Positions 25,976 to 34,310 of a DNA stretch of 64,000 nucleotides are shown piece by piece. Under the pieces are notes generated by a model, which saw only the letters and a list, made by a program, of their open reading frames with translations, had not been told where the DNA came from and made no database searches. Origin of the DNA: Mesorhizobium sp. 113-3-3 (GTDB taxonomy: Bacteria > Pseudomonadota > Alphaproteobacteria > Rhizobiales > Rhizobiaceae). Position 1 is the first letter of the stretch. The number at the start of each line of letters is the position of its first letter. Both the position numbers and the translations under genes were made by a program. The DNA lies in NCBI RefSeq assembly GCF_016756495.1, contig NZ_AP023243.1:620001-684000 (forward strand), in the 5' to 3' direction.

Positions 25976-26590
25976 TCAGTCCGACAAATGGTCTTCAAGC
26001 GTCACGCCGGCATCGCGCATACGCCGCAGCATGGCATCGAGCGAGCCGTTGAGATCGATGCCGCGGCAGGCGTCGAGCCGGACGGTGGTCTTGAAACCCT
26101 GGCTGACGGCGTCCAGTGCCGAAAAGCCGACGCAGAAATCGGTCGCCAGGCCGACCAGGGTGATGGTATCGATGCCGCGCTCCTTGAGGTAGCCTCCGAG
26201 GCCGGTCGGGGTCTTGTGGTCGTTCTCGAAGAAGGCCGAATAGCTGTCTATGGCAGGGCGAAATCCCTTGCGGATGACGAGTTCGGCCTTGGTCCAGGCA
26301 AGGCCGGAATGGAAGTCCGAGCCGAGGCTGCCCTGGATGCAATGATCCGGCCAAAGCGTCTGCTGGCCATAGGGCATCTCGATCATGGTGAAGGGCTGCG
26401 CGCCCGGATGGCTTGAGGCAAAGCTCGAATGGCCGGCGGGATGCCAGTCCTGCGTCAGCACGACATGGTCGGCATGCCGGATCATGTCGTTGACCAGCGG
26501 CACGATCTCGTCGCCGCCGGTCACGGCCAATGCGCCACCAGGGCAAAAGTCGTTCTGCAGGTCGATCACAACAAGCGCTTGGTCGGCCAT
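25976..26590 (-). CDS. pncA: Nicotinamidase
   Basis: 204 residues of the isochorismatase-like fold. The catalytic triad is visible: D10 in VVIDLQNDF, K108 in VIRKGF and C153 in LATDFCVGF. The metal site comprises D48, H50 and H54 (TQDWHPAGHSSF), with H83 in WPDHC. The enzyme deamidates nicotinamide to nicotinate for PncB, or for catabolism if the adjacent operon degrades nicotinate. It is divergent from that operon (297 bp between start codons). Confidence 0.95.
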   Translation of the reverse strand: MADQALVVIDLQNDFCPGGALAVTGGDEIVPLVNDMIRHADHVVLTQDWHPAGHSSFASSHPGAQPFTMIEMPYGQQTLWPDHCIQGSLGSDFHSGLAWTKAELVIRKGFRPAIDSYSAFFENDHKTPTGLGGYLKERGIDTITLVGLATDFCVGFSALDAVSQGFKTTVRLDACRGIDLNGSLDAMLRRMRDAGVTLEDHLSD

Positions 26591-26753
26591 TGGGCCTCCT
26601 TCTTCTCTGCTTTGGGCTCAGGCTCCAGTAGAAAGATGCCGCGAACGCGACCGGAGGCAGAAACTTGACCAGATGGCCGGCCGCGTCAACCTCCGAAGGC
26701 GTAACAATCTCGTTGCATGAACCATGGCAAGCACGACAGCCCAAACTCTGGCT

Positions 26754-26781
26754 TTGACAATTTCCACCGGCTTGATATCAT
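26754..26781 (+). promoter_or_regulatory. Strong sigma-70-like promoter of the Mo-hydroxylase operon
   Basis: TTGACA (26754-26759), 16 nt spacer, TATCAT (26776-26781). All six -35 bases and four of six -10 bases match consensus, in a local AT-rich patch. Just downstream, TTTGCATACGAA (26781-26792) is a near-palindrome that could bind the operon's regulator. The leader to the GTG start at 26888 is about 100 nt. Confidence 0.6.
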
Positions 26782-26887
26782 TTGCATACGAATGAATTTC
26801 CGGTTTGCGGACCGGCAAGATCATGCCCGGGGTAAACGCCCCGGGAGGGCCATTTCGGGGAAGGCCCACTCTCTGGGAAGGCAAAGC

Positions 26888-27751
26888 GTGATCCGTTACG
26901 CGAAACCCACCTCGGTCGATGAAGCGCTCGCTTTGCTTGGCGAAGGCGTCTGGCGCATCCTTGCCGGCGGCACGGATTTCTATCCGGCGCAGGGTGCCAA
27001 GCCATTCCGCGACAATGTCCTCGACATTAACGGCCTCGCCGCGCTGCGCGGCATCGCCGAGACCGATGACCATTTTGTCATCGGCGCGCGCACGACCTGG
27101 ACCGACCTCATCCGCCACCCCTTGCCGCCGGCTTTCGATGCGCTGAAACAGGCCGCGCGCGAGGTCGGTTCGCCGCAGATCCAGAATGTCGCCTCGGTCG
27201 CCGGCAATCTCTGCAACGCCTCGCCGGCCGCCGATGGCGTGCCGGGCCTGCTCGTGCTCGATGCCGAGGTCGAATTGCGTTCGGCGGCCGCCACGCGTCA
27301 TCTGCCCCTGCAGGAGTTCATTCTCGGCAACCGCCGCACGGCTTTGCAGCCTGGCGAAATGGTCACGGCCCTCCGCGTACCGAAGCCAGCCACTGCCGGC
27401 GCGTCGGCTTTCGTCAAGCTCGGCGCCCGGCGCTATCTCGTCATTTCCATCGCCATGGTGGCGGCGCGCCTGGTCGTCGACAACGGCACGGTTGCCGAGG
27501 CGGCCATCGCCGTCGGGTCCTGCTCGGCTGTCGCCAAGCGGCTTGCCGGCGTCGAGACCGTCATACGCGGGTTGCCGGCCGATCATGGGCTCGCCGATGC
27601 GATCCAGTCCGCGCCGATGACGGAACTGTCGCCGATCGCCGATGTGCGCGGCAGCGCCGAATACCGGCTCGACGCGGTGCGAGAGATTGTTGCGCGGGCC
27701 GTGCTGACGGCCGCCGGAGCGACGAACGATCATATGGTGGCGGCGGCATGA
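26888..27751 (+). CDS. Xanthine-dehydrogenase-family FAD-binding subunit
   Basis: 287 residues from GTG at 26888 (reading IRYAKPTSVDEALALL after the first residue), with AAGG 6-9 nt upstream. The open frame extends to 26717 but covers the promoter. The FAD-binding motifs of the molybdenum hydroxylase medium subunit are present: AGGTDFYP and VASVAGNLCNASPAADG. A CO-dehydrogenase-type C-terminal flavoprotein domain follows. It passes electrons from the Fe-S clusters of the next gene product. First gene of a six-gene operon in which all junctions overlap. Confidence 0.88.
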   Translation: MIRYAKPTSVDEALALLGEGVWRILAGGTDFYPAQGAKPFRDNVLDINGLAALRGIAETDDHFVIGARTTWTDLIRHPLPPAFDALKQAAREVGSPQIQNVASVAGNLCNASPAADGVPGLLVLDAEVELRSAAATRHLPLQEFILGNRRTALQPGEMVTALRVPKPATAGASAFVKLGARRYLVISIAMVAARLVVDNGTVAEAAIAVGSCSAVAKRLAGVETVIRGLPADHGLADAIQSAPMTELSPIADVRGSAEYRLDAVREIVARAVLTAAGATNDHMVAAA

Positions 27752-30579
27752 GACAAGCTCAGCCTGACATGAACCAGGTTCTGCCTGAAGTCAGTGAAGC
27801 GCTGCCTGACCTGGGTGGGATGCTGTCCGGCCTTGAACGCGCCGACATTACTTTCGCGGTCAATGGCGCCGCCGTCTCGGTCAATGTGCCGCCGTTGCGC
27901 CGGCTGTCCCAGGTGCTGCGTGACGAATTGCGGCTTACCGGCACCAAGGTCGGCTGCGACGCCGGCGATTGCGGCGCCTGCACGGTGCTGGTCGACGGCG
28001 ATCCCGTCTGCGCCTGCCTGATGTCGGCAGCCTCGGCCGCCGGCGCATCGGTGACGACGGTCGAGGGGCTCGCCAATGGCCGGCTTTCGGCATTGCAGGC
28101 CTCTTTCCTCGCGCATGGCGCGGCGCAGTGCGGCATCTGCACGCCGGCGCTGCTGGTGGCGGCGACAGCGCTGCTGGACACGACGCCTATGCCAACCGAG
28201 ACCGAGGTGCAGGATGCGCTGGGCGGCATACTGTGCCGCTGCACCGGCTACCGGAAAATCATCGCGGCGGTGATGGACGCCTCCCAGCAAACGGCAAACC
28301 TTGATTTCCGTCTGCCTCAATCCGGCCATGCGATCGGCGCGTCACCGGTCAGGCTCGACGGCGTACCCAAAGTCACCGGCGATGAGAAATTCGGCGGCGA
28401 TTCCTTCCCGGCCGATGCGCTTGCGGTGCTGGTGGTCCGCTCGCCGCATTATCATGCCGGCTTCGCTTTCGGCGATCTCGACGGCTGGGTGAAGGCGCAT
28501 CATGGCGTCGTTGGTGTGTTCACGGCGGCCGACATTCCGGGCAGAAACTGTTTCGGCGTCATCGGCCCGTTCGCCGATCAGCCGGCCCTGGCCGAAGGGT
28601 TTGCACGTCTTCGCGGCGAGGCGGTGGCGCTGATCGCCGGCGAGCGCGAGGCGATGCTTGATCTCGATCTGTCGGATTTCCCGGTCCGCTGGACCGAACT
28701 GCCGCATGTCCTGCAGCCCGGCGAGGCGCAGGCCAAGGGTGCGGCGCTGATCCATAGCAACCGCCCTTCGAACCTGCTGACCTCCGGCTTCGTCGAGCGC
28801 GGCAAGCCCGAGACAGCGCTTGCCAATGCGGCCGTTACCGTGACGGGCGCGATCGACACCTCCTATGTCGAGCATGCCTATATCGAGCCGGAAGCCGGCT
28901 ATGCTTACCTCGATGGCGACACGCTGGTCGTCGTCGCCTGCACGCAGGCGCCCTACATGGACCGCGACGACACGGCGAAGGTGCTCGGCCTGCCCATCGA
29001 AAAGGTGCGCATCGTGCCGACCGCCACCGGCGGCGGCTTCGGCTCAAAACTCGACGTTTCGCTGCAGCCGCTGATCGGCCTCGTGGCGCTGAAGACCGGC
29101 CGGGCGGCGGCACTCGCCTACACCCGCAACGAATCGATGATGTCGACGACCAAGCGCCATCCGGCCGAGATGAAAGCGACGATCGGCGCCGATGCCGACG
29201 GCCATGTCACCGGCATGATCTTTGCCGGCGATTTCAACACCGGTGCCTATGCCAGTTGGGGACCGACGGTCGCCAACCGCGTGCCGGTGCATGCTTCCGG
29301 CCCCTATGCGACGCCGAACTACCGCGCCGAGGGCCGTGCCATCCACACGCACGGGCCGATCTCCGGCGCCTTCCGTGGCTTCGGCGTGCCGCAGGCGACG
29401 ATCATGCAAGAGACGCTCTATGACGAGCTGGCCGGCAAGCTCGGCATCGACCGCCTCGATTTTCGCTTGAGAAACTGCCTTCGGAACGGCTCCGAAACGG
29501 TTACCGGTCAGAGGCTGGAGTCGGGCGTCGGCATTGCCGAATGTCTGGAGGCCTTGCTGCCGCATTGGGCGCGGGCGGTGGCTGATGCGGATGCTTTCAA
29601 CATTGCCAGCCGCGATAAGAAGCGCGGCGTCGGCGTCGCGTCCTGCTGGTATGGCTGCGGCAACACCTCGCTGCCCAATCCATCGACCATCCGGGTCGGC
29701 ATTGCGGCTGACGGCACGGTCATCCTGCACCAGGGCGCCGTCGACATCGGCCAGGGCTCGAACACCGTCATCACCCAGATCTGCGCCGACGCACTTGGCC
29801 TGCCGCTGGAGAAATTCCGGCTGAAGAGCGCCGACACGGCGATCAGCCCCGATGCCGGCAAGACGTCCGCATCGCGCCAGACTTTCGTGACCGGCAAGGC
29901 CGCCGAAAAGGCCGGGCGGGCCTTGCGCGACAAGATCCTGCGCTTCGCCAATGTCTCCGAAAAGGCATCCCTGCAACTGGACGGCGCGGCGATCGTCATC
30001 CGCGAGGGCGAGGCCACGCGCCGCATCGACCTCGCCTCGCTCGATTTGGATGCCGACGGCTTCGTCTTCAGCGCCGAGGAGACCTATGACCCGCCGACGC
30101 TGCCGCTCGATGCAAGGGGCCAGGGCAAGCCCTATGCCGTCTACGGTTACGGCGCGCAGATCGCCGAACTCGAGGTCGATCTCAAGCTCGGCGCGGTGAA
30201 GCTGATCAAGATCACCGCTGCGCATGATGTCGGCAAGGCGATCAACCCGCTGCTGGTCGAGGGCCAGATCGAAGGCGGCATCGCGCAAGGCATCGGCATG
30301 GCGCTGATGGAAGAGTACATTCCCGGCCGCACCGAAAACCTGCACGACTATCTCATCCCGACCATCGGCGACGTGCCGCCGATCGAGACCATTCTGGTCG
30401 AGGTTCCCGATCCCGAGGGGCCGTTCGGCGCCAAGGGGCTGGGCGAGCATGTGCTGATCCCGACGGCGCCGGCGATCCTCAACGCCATCCGCCACGCCAC
30501 TGGCGTACTCGTCACCAAGGTTCCGGCGACGCCGACGCGCATCCGCGCTGGCATCCGCGAAAAGGAGGCACGCGCATGA
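27748..30579 (+). CDS. Fused [2Fe-2S] and molybdopterin subunit of a molybdenum hydroxylase
   Basis: 943 residues. Residues about 33-170 form the small subunit: plant-type [2Fe-2S] cysteines C70, C75, C78 and C90, then the second cluster C128, C131, C163 and C165. Residues about 195-940 form the Mo-cofactor subunit: SPVRLDGVPKVTGDEKFGGD, TGGGFGSKLD, GAFRGFGVPQ and, near the C-terminus, GAKGLGEHVLIPTAP with the catalytic glutamate. Most bacterial relatives keep these as two proteins, so the fusion is notable. It hydroxylates an aromatic or heterocyclic ring using water. The HNR-like neighbour points to nicotinate or a related N-heterocycle; xanthine or purine cannot be excluded. Confidence 0.88.
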   Translation: MRQAQPDMNQVLPEVSEALPDLGGMLSGLERADITFAVNGAAVSVNVPPLRRLSQVLRDELRLTGTKVGCDAGDCGACTVLVDGDPVCACLMSAASAAGASVTTVEGLANGRLSALQASFLAHGAAQCGICTPALLVAATALLDTTPMPTETEVQDALGGILCRCTGYRKIIAAVMDASQQTANLDFRLPQSGHAIGASPVRLDGVPKVTGDEKFGGDSFPADALAVLVVRSPHYHAGFAFGDLDGWVKAHHGVVGVFTAADIPGRNCFGVIGPFADQPALAEGFARLRGEAVALIAGEREAMLDLDLSDFPVRWTELPHVLQPGEAQAKGAALIHSNRPSNLLTSGFVERGKPETALANAAVTVTGAIDTSYVEHAYIEPEAGYAYLDGDTLVVVACTQAPYMDRDDTAKVLGLPIEKVRIVPTATGGGFGSKLDVSLQPLIGLVALKTGRAAALAYTRNESMMSTTKRHPAEMKATIGADADGHVTGMIFAGDFNTGAYASWGPTVANRVPVHASGPYATPNYRAEGRAIHTHGPISGAFRGFGVPQATIMQETLYDELAGKLGIDRLDFRLRNCLRNGSETVTGQRLESGVGIAECLEALLPHWARAVADADAFNIASRDKKRGVGVASCWYGCGNTSLPNPSTIRVGIAADGTVILHQGAVDIGQGSNTVITQICADALGLPLEKFRLKSADTAISPDAGKTSASRQTFVTGKAAEKAGRALRDKILRFANVSEKASLQLDGAAIVIREGEATRRIDLASLDLDADGFVFSAEETYDPPTLPLDARGQGKPYAVYGYGAQIAELEVDLKLGAVKLIKITAAHDVGKAINPLLVEGQIEGGIAQGIGMALMEEYIPGRTENLHDYLIPTIGDVPPIETILVEVPDPEGPFGAKGLGEHVLIPTAPAILNAIRHATGVLVTKVPATPTRIRAGIREKEARA

Positions 30580-32120
30580 GCGAGCTTGCCGAGCGCTTCG
30601 AGACCCATGATCCCGGCGAGAAGCTGGTGGCGGAGAAGATCCGCTGCGATGCCTGCCCGGTCATGTGCTACATCGCCGATGGCCGCACCGGCGCCTGCGA
30701 CCGCTACGGCAATGCCGGCGGCCGGATCGTGCGCATGGACCCGCTGACCATCCTGGACCATGCGGCCGAGACTGGCGCGGCAATCGTGCCCTTCGTCGCC
30801 GAGGGCGAGGCTTGGGACGGCGAACTGGTCAACACCGGGCGCCGCTTCGTCACGGCAATCGGTGCCGGCACCACCTATCCCGACTACAAGCCGGCGCCGT
30901 TCATCGTCAGCCAGGAGGTCGAGGGCGTCGATCTGGTCACCGTCGTCACCGAAGGCATTTTTTCGTATTGCGGCGTCAAGGTGAAGATCGACACCGACCG
31001 TCATCTCGGAGCCGAAACGGCAATCGTGCGCTCGCAAGGCGAGGCCATCGGCCATGTCACGACGGGCGAATACGGTTCGCAGATGCTGTCGCTGGGCGGC
31101 GTGCATCATTTGACCGGCGGCTCCAAGGCGGAAGGCCGCGCCACCTGCGACGCGCTGCTCAATCTGTGCAACCGCAAGCCGGTGGACCTGACCATCGACG
31201 GTGGCGCCACAATCATCGTCGAAGCCGGCAAACCACCCGTTATCGACGGCAAGCAGGAACACCGCATGCGCGTCGGCTGTGGCTCGGCCACGATCGGCAT
31301 GTTCGCCACGCAATGGCGCGGGCTGGTCGACGAGGTGGTGGTGGTCGACGACCACATCACCGGCGTCGTCTCCGAGCATCAGGCCGGCAAGGTGCTGGGC
31401 TGGCAGGATACGGGCATAAAGATCATCGGCCGCCGCTCGACGCCGGGCCGCTATTTCAAGGTCTCCGAGCCTGGCCTCGGCTGGGGCGGCACCTCGATTT
31501 CCGATCCGTTGTCGATTCTCGGCGAATGGAACGCCAAGAAGGGCGCACGGCCGGGCCTGTCGCTCCTGATGGTTTCGACCACCGGCGAGCAGTTCGCCTA
31601 TTACGAGCTCGACGACGAGCTGAAGCCGGTGGAGAAGCCATTTCCCGAGCGGCTGCGGAAGTCGGTCAATCTGATCGAGGACAATTGCGAACCGGCGCTG
31701 TGCACCGTGCTTTTTATCGGCGGCGCCGGTGGCTCGCTGCGCGCCGGCGTCACCGAAAACCCGGTCAATCTCACCCGTTCGGTGCAAGGGCTGAAAACGT
31801 ATGTGACGGTCGGCGGCGCACCGGTCTATGTCTGGCCCGGCGGCGGCATCACGCTGATGGTCGATGTCACGCGCGTACCGGAAGGCGCCTTCGGCTACGT
31901 GCCGACACCGGCGCTGGTGGCGCCGATCGAGTTCACCTTGCGCCGCGACGACTATATCAGGCTTGGCGGCTACGAGGCCGAGATCCGCAGCGTCGAGGAT
32001 ATCGTCGCCAAGGGCGGCGAGTATCTCAATCCGCGCCGCGGCACCGGCGCGCCGTCCGACAATCCCTGGCCGCCGCTGGCGCAATTGCGGCGCGCCGCGT
32101 CGAACGACGGGACCGGATGA
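30576..32120 (+). CDS. 6-hydroxynicotinate-reductase-like Fe-S protein
   Basis: 514 residues. The N-terminus has a cysteine cluster C24-x2-C27-x3-C31-x9-C41 (IRCDACPVMCYIADGRTGAC), suited to an iron-sulfur centre. Long glycine-rich stretches follow, such as VTTGEYGSQMLSLGGVHHL and GGAGGSLRAGVTENPVNL. I recognise it as the family annotated 6-hydroxynicotinate reductase in rhizobia, named after the enzyme of anaerobic nicotinate breakdown in Eubacterium. The reduction of a hydroxylated pyridine ring would follow naturally after the Mo hydroxylase. The assignment is from memory of the family and is not proven by motif. ATGA overlaps at both ends. Confidence 0.6.
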   Translation: MSELAERFETHDPGEKLVAEKIRCDACPVMCYIADGRTGACDRYGNAGGRIVRMDPLTILDHAAETGAAIVPFVAEGEAWDGELVNTGRRFVTAIGAGTTYPDYKPAPFIVSQEVEGVDLVTVVTEGIFSYCGVKVKIDTDRHLGAETAIVRSQGEAIGHVTTGEYGSQMLSLGGVHHLTGGSKAEGRATCDALLNLCNRKPVDLTIDGGATIIVEAGKPPVIDGKQEHRMRVGCGSATIGMFATQWRGLVDEVVVVDDHITGVVSEHQAGKVLGWQDTGIKIIGRRSTPGRYFKVSEPGLGWGGTSISDPLSILGEWNAKKGARPGLSLLMVSTTGEQFAYYELDDELKPVEKPFPERLRKSVNLIEDNCEPALCTVLFIGGAGGSLRAGVTENPVNLTRSVQGLKTYVTVGGAPVYVWPGGGITLMVDVTRVPEGAFGYVPTPALVAPIEFTLRRDDYIRLGGYEAEIRSVEDIVAKGGEYLNPRRGTGAPSDNPWPPLAQLRRAASNDGTG

Positions 32121-33004
32121 TGGACGGCCCGCAAGCGCATTGGCTGCAGGATGGCAAGCGGCTGCATCTCAACCATGGGCCGATCGACCTGATCGTCGAG
32201 GCCTTTGGCGAAGTACAGGAATGCCGCCTGGCCTACGAGCAAGCCATCGCGCGGTTCCAGACGATCCTGATCGAGCTGGTGAGCGAGCTTCCCGAATTGC
32301 GGCTCCCGGCGTTTTTCCTGGCCCCCCGCGCCTTCAACGGCCCGACGGCGCGCCGCATGGAAACGGCCGTCATGCCGCTGGCGGAATGTTTCATAACGCC
32401 GATGGCGGCCGTCGCTGGATCGGTAGCCGACGAAATGCTCGCCGCGCTGCTTGCCGGCCGCAGGCTCGAGCGCGCCTATGTCAACAATGGCGGCGACAGC
32501 GCCCTCCACATCGGAACGGGCCGATCGATCGGTCTGGCGGTCGCCGGCACCGGCAATGGCATGGCCGACCGGATCACGATCCGCGCGGAGGATGGCGTTC
32601 GCGGCGTTGCCACCAGCGGCTGGCGCGGCCGCTCGTTCTCGCTCGGCATTGCCGACGCCGTCACCGTGCTGGCGCGGACCGGCGCCGAGGCCGATGCGGC
32701 GGCGACGCTGATTGCCAATGCGGTCGACTTGCCCGGCAATCCCGCCATCAAACGCATTCCCGCACAGGACCTTGCGCCCGACACCGACCTTGGCGCGCGG
32801 CTGGTGACGCAAGGCGTCGGCGCGCTTGCGCCTGGCGAGGTGGCGCGGGCGCTGGACAATGGCCTTGCCGTTGCCGAAGATTTTCGCCGGCGCGGCCTGA
32901 TTGCCGGATCGGCGCTGTTTCTGGGCGGTGAGGCCCGCATCAGTGGTTCCGTGGCGCTTGCCGCGCCCAACAAAAATCCGACGGAGGAAGTTGCCCATGC
33001 CTGA
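32117..33004 (+). CDS. UPF0280 family protein (ApbE-like fold)
   Basis: 295 residues starting ATGATG at 32117, overlapping the HNR-like stop by 4 nt. It contains AAVAGSVADEMLAALL, VNNGGDSALHIGTG, and GVATSGWRGRSFSLGIADAVTV, characteristic of UPF0280. The family has no established function; its structure is related to ApbE, the FMN transferase and flavin-binding lipoprotein. In this operon it may help flavinylate or mature the HNR-like protein or the hydroxylase, which is inference. Confidence 0.8.
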   Translation: MMDGPQAHWLQDGKRLHLNHGPIDLIVEAFGEVQECRLAYEQAIARFQTILIELVSELPELRLPAFFLAPRAFNGPTARRMETAVMPLAECFITPMAAVAGSVADEMLAALLAGRRLERAYVNNGGDSALHIGTGRSIGLAVAGTGNGMADRITIRAEDGVRGVATSGWRGRSFSLGIADAVTVLARTGAEADAAATLIANAVDLPGNPAIKRIPAQDLAPDTDLGARLVTQGVGALAPGEVARALDNGLAVAEDFRRRGLIAGSALFLGGEARISGSVALAAPNKNPTEEVAHA

Positions 33005-33581
33005 GTTTCCGATCCGCAAGATCGCGGTGCTGAGCGAAGAGATCTTTCATGAGGGCGGGCCGGTCGCGGACGTGCCGCGCCGCCGCGCGGCGGCCATGGC
33101 CGTCGTCAAGAACCCGTTCGCCGGGCGCTATGTCGAGGATCTGCAGAGCGCCATGGACGATCTGAAGCCGCTTGGCCTTCTGCTCTCCGACCGGCTGATC
33201 GCCGCACTGGGCGGCGACGTCAAGCAGATCGACGGCTACGGCAAGGGTGCCATCGTCGGCACGGCGGGCGAACTGGAACACGGCGCGCTCTGGCATGTGC
33301 CGGGCGGCTACGCCATGCGCGAGCGGCTCGGCGACGCCAAGGCGATCGTGCCGTCGGCCAAGAAGGTCGGCGCCTTCGGCTCGAAGCTCGACGTGCCGCT
33401 CGGCCACATCAACGCCGCCTATGTGCGCAGCCATTTCGACGCCATGGAAATCGGCATCAGCGACGGGCCGCGCCCCGACGAGATCCTGTTTTGCCTCGCC
33501 ATGACTTGCGGGCCGCGCATCCACAACCGCATGGGGGGCCTTGCGGCCGACGGCATCAAGGCCTGGGACGGGCTGCGGTGA
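32997..33581 (+). CDS. AA_synth/DUF1185 family protein
   Basis: 194 residues from ATG at 32997, with GGAGG 8 nt upstream; it overlaps the UPF0280 gene by 8 nt. The sequence (IRKIAVLSEEIFHEGGPVAD, then KGAIVGTAGELEHGALWHVPGG across the middle) matches the family called amino acid synthesis protein or DUF1185, whose biochemical role is unknown. The name is historical and should not be taken as function. Repeated occurrence of such genes beside heteroaromatic catabolic enzymes would suggest a ring-opening or amide-hydrolysis role. Confidence 0.75.
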   Translation: MPEFPIRKIAVLSEEIFHEGGPVADVPRRRAAAMAVVKNPFAGRYVEDLQSAMDDLKPLGLLLSDRLIAALGGDVKQIDGYGKGAIVGTAGELEHGALWHVPGGYAMRERLGDAKAIVPSAKKVGAFGSKLDVPLGHINAAYVRSHFDAMEIGISDGPRPDEILFCLAMTCGPRIHNRMGGLAADGIKAWDGLR

Positions 33582-34039
33582 GCGGCGGCGACAATCTGCT
33601 CAAGCTGGTCGAGGCCGAAGAGCCCGAGGAGCAGGATTACCTCCTGCAGGAGCAGGTCGGCTTCATCCTGCGCAAGGCGCACCAGCGCCATGTCTCGATC
33701 TTCGCCGCGCATATCGGCGACCTGACGCCGCCGCAATTCGCAGCACTGGCCAAGCTGCGCGATGTCGGCGAGACCTCGCAGAACCAGCTCGGCACGCTGA
33801 TCGCAATGGATGCCGCGACCGTGAAGGGCGTCATCGACCGGCTGAAGGCGCGCGGCCTGGTCGAGCTCTCCAAGCACGAGGTCGACAAAAGGCGACTGCT
33901 GGTCAATCTGACCGCCGAGGGCCGCGACGCGATCGAACGGCTGATCCCGCTGGCGCGCGAGATCACCAGGGAGACACTGGCGCCGCTCTCCACCAAGGAG
34001 ATCGCCACCTTCATGAAGCTTCTGGCCAAGCTGGCGTAG
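33578..34039 (+). CDS. MarR-family transcriptional regulator
   Basis: 153 residues from GTG at 33578 (GTGA overlap with the DUF1185 stop). The winged helix-turn-helix reads LTPPQFAALAKLRDVGETSQ, then LIAMDAATVKGVIDRLKARG, then HEVDKRRLLVNLTAEGRD, the canonical MarR wing. MarR proteins usually repress aromatic catabolic genes until a ring compound binds. Being the last gene of the operon, it probably autoregulates it; TTTGCATACGAA near 26781 is one candidate site. Confidence 0.9.
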   Translation: MSGGDNLLKLVEAEEPEEQDYLLQEQVGFILRKAHQRHVSIFAAHIGDLTPPQFAALAKLRDVGETSQNQLGTLIAMDAATVKGVIDRLKARGLVELSKHEVDKRRLLVNLTAEGRDAIERLIPLAREITRETLAPLSTKEIATFMKLLAKLA

Positions 34040-34100
34040 CGTTGCCTTGCGGGTCTACGAGGGAGGGCAAGGCAGTTGGAGCACTTGCACTGTCAACGCC

Positions 34101-34284
34101 GGCGCCGCCCCTCATTGTCCTGCCGGACATTTCTCCCCGTATAGTGACGGGGAGAAAGACCCTGTCGTCAACGATTTCGCCAATTGTCTGCGTTGCAAAA
34201 AGGGTGCCGCCGGTGCGGCCAGTCCCCTTCTCCCCCGTCACTATACGGGGAGAAGGGGCCGGCAGGCGGAGGAGGGGCGGCGCC
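34101..34284. repeat. Large inverted palindromic repeat after the heteroaromatic operon
   Basis: Two copies face each other. The left copy runs GGCGCCGCCCC, TGCCGG, then a palindrome with arms TTCTCCCCGT and ACGGGGAGAA (34131-34156). The right copy has arms CTTCTCCCCCGT and ACGGGGAGAAG (34227-34256), then GCCGGCA and GGGGCGGCGCC (34274-34284). The outer ends also pair, so the whole 184 bp can fold as one hairpin between the convergent MarR and sugar-binding-protein genes; it may stop transcription from both sides. Confidence 0.85.
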
Positions 34285-34310
34285 AACCGCCGCCTCCAAG
34301 GCTCACAATC

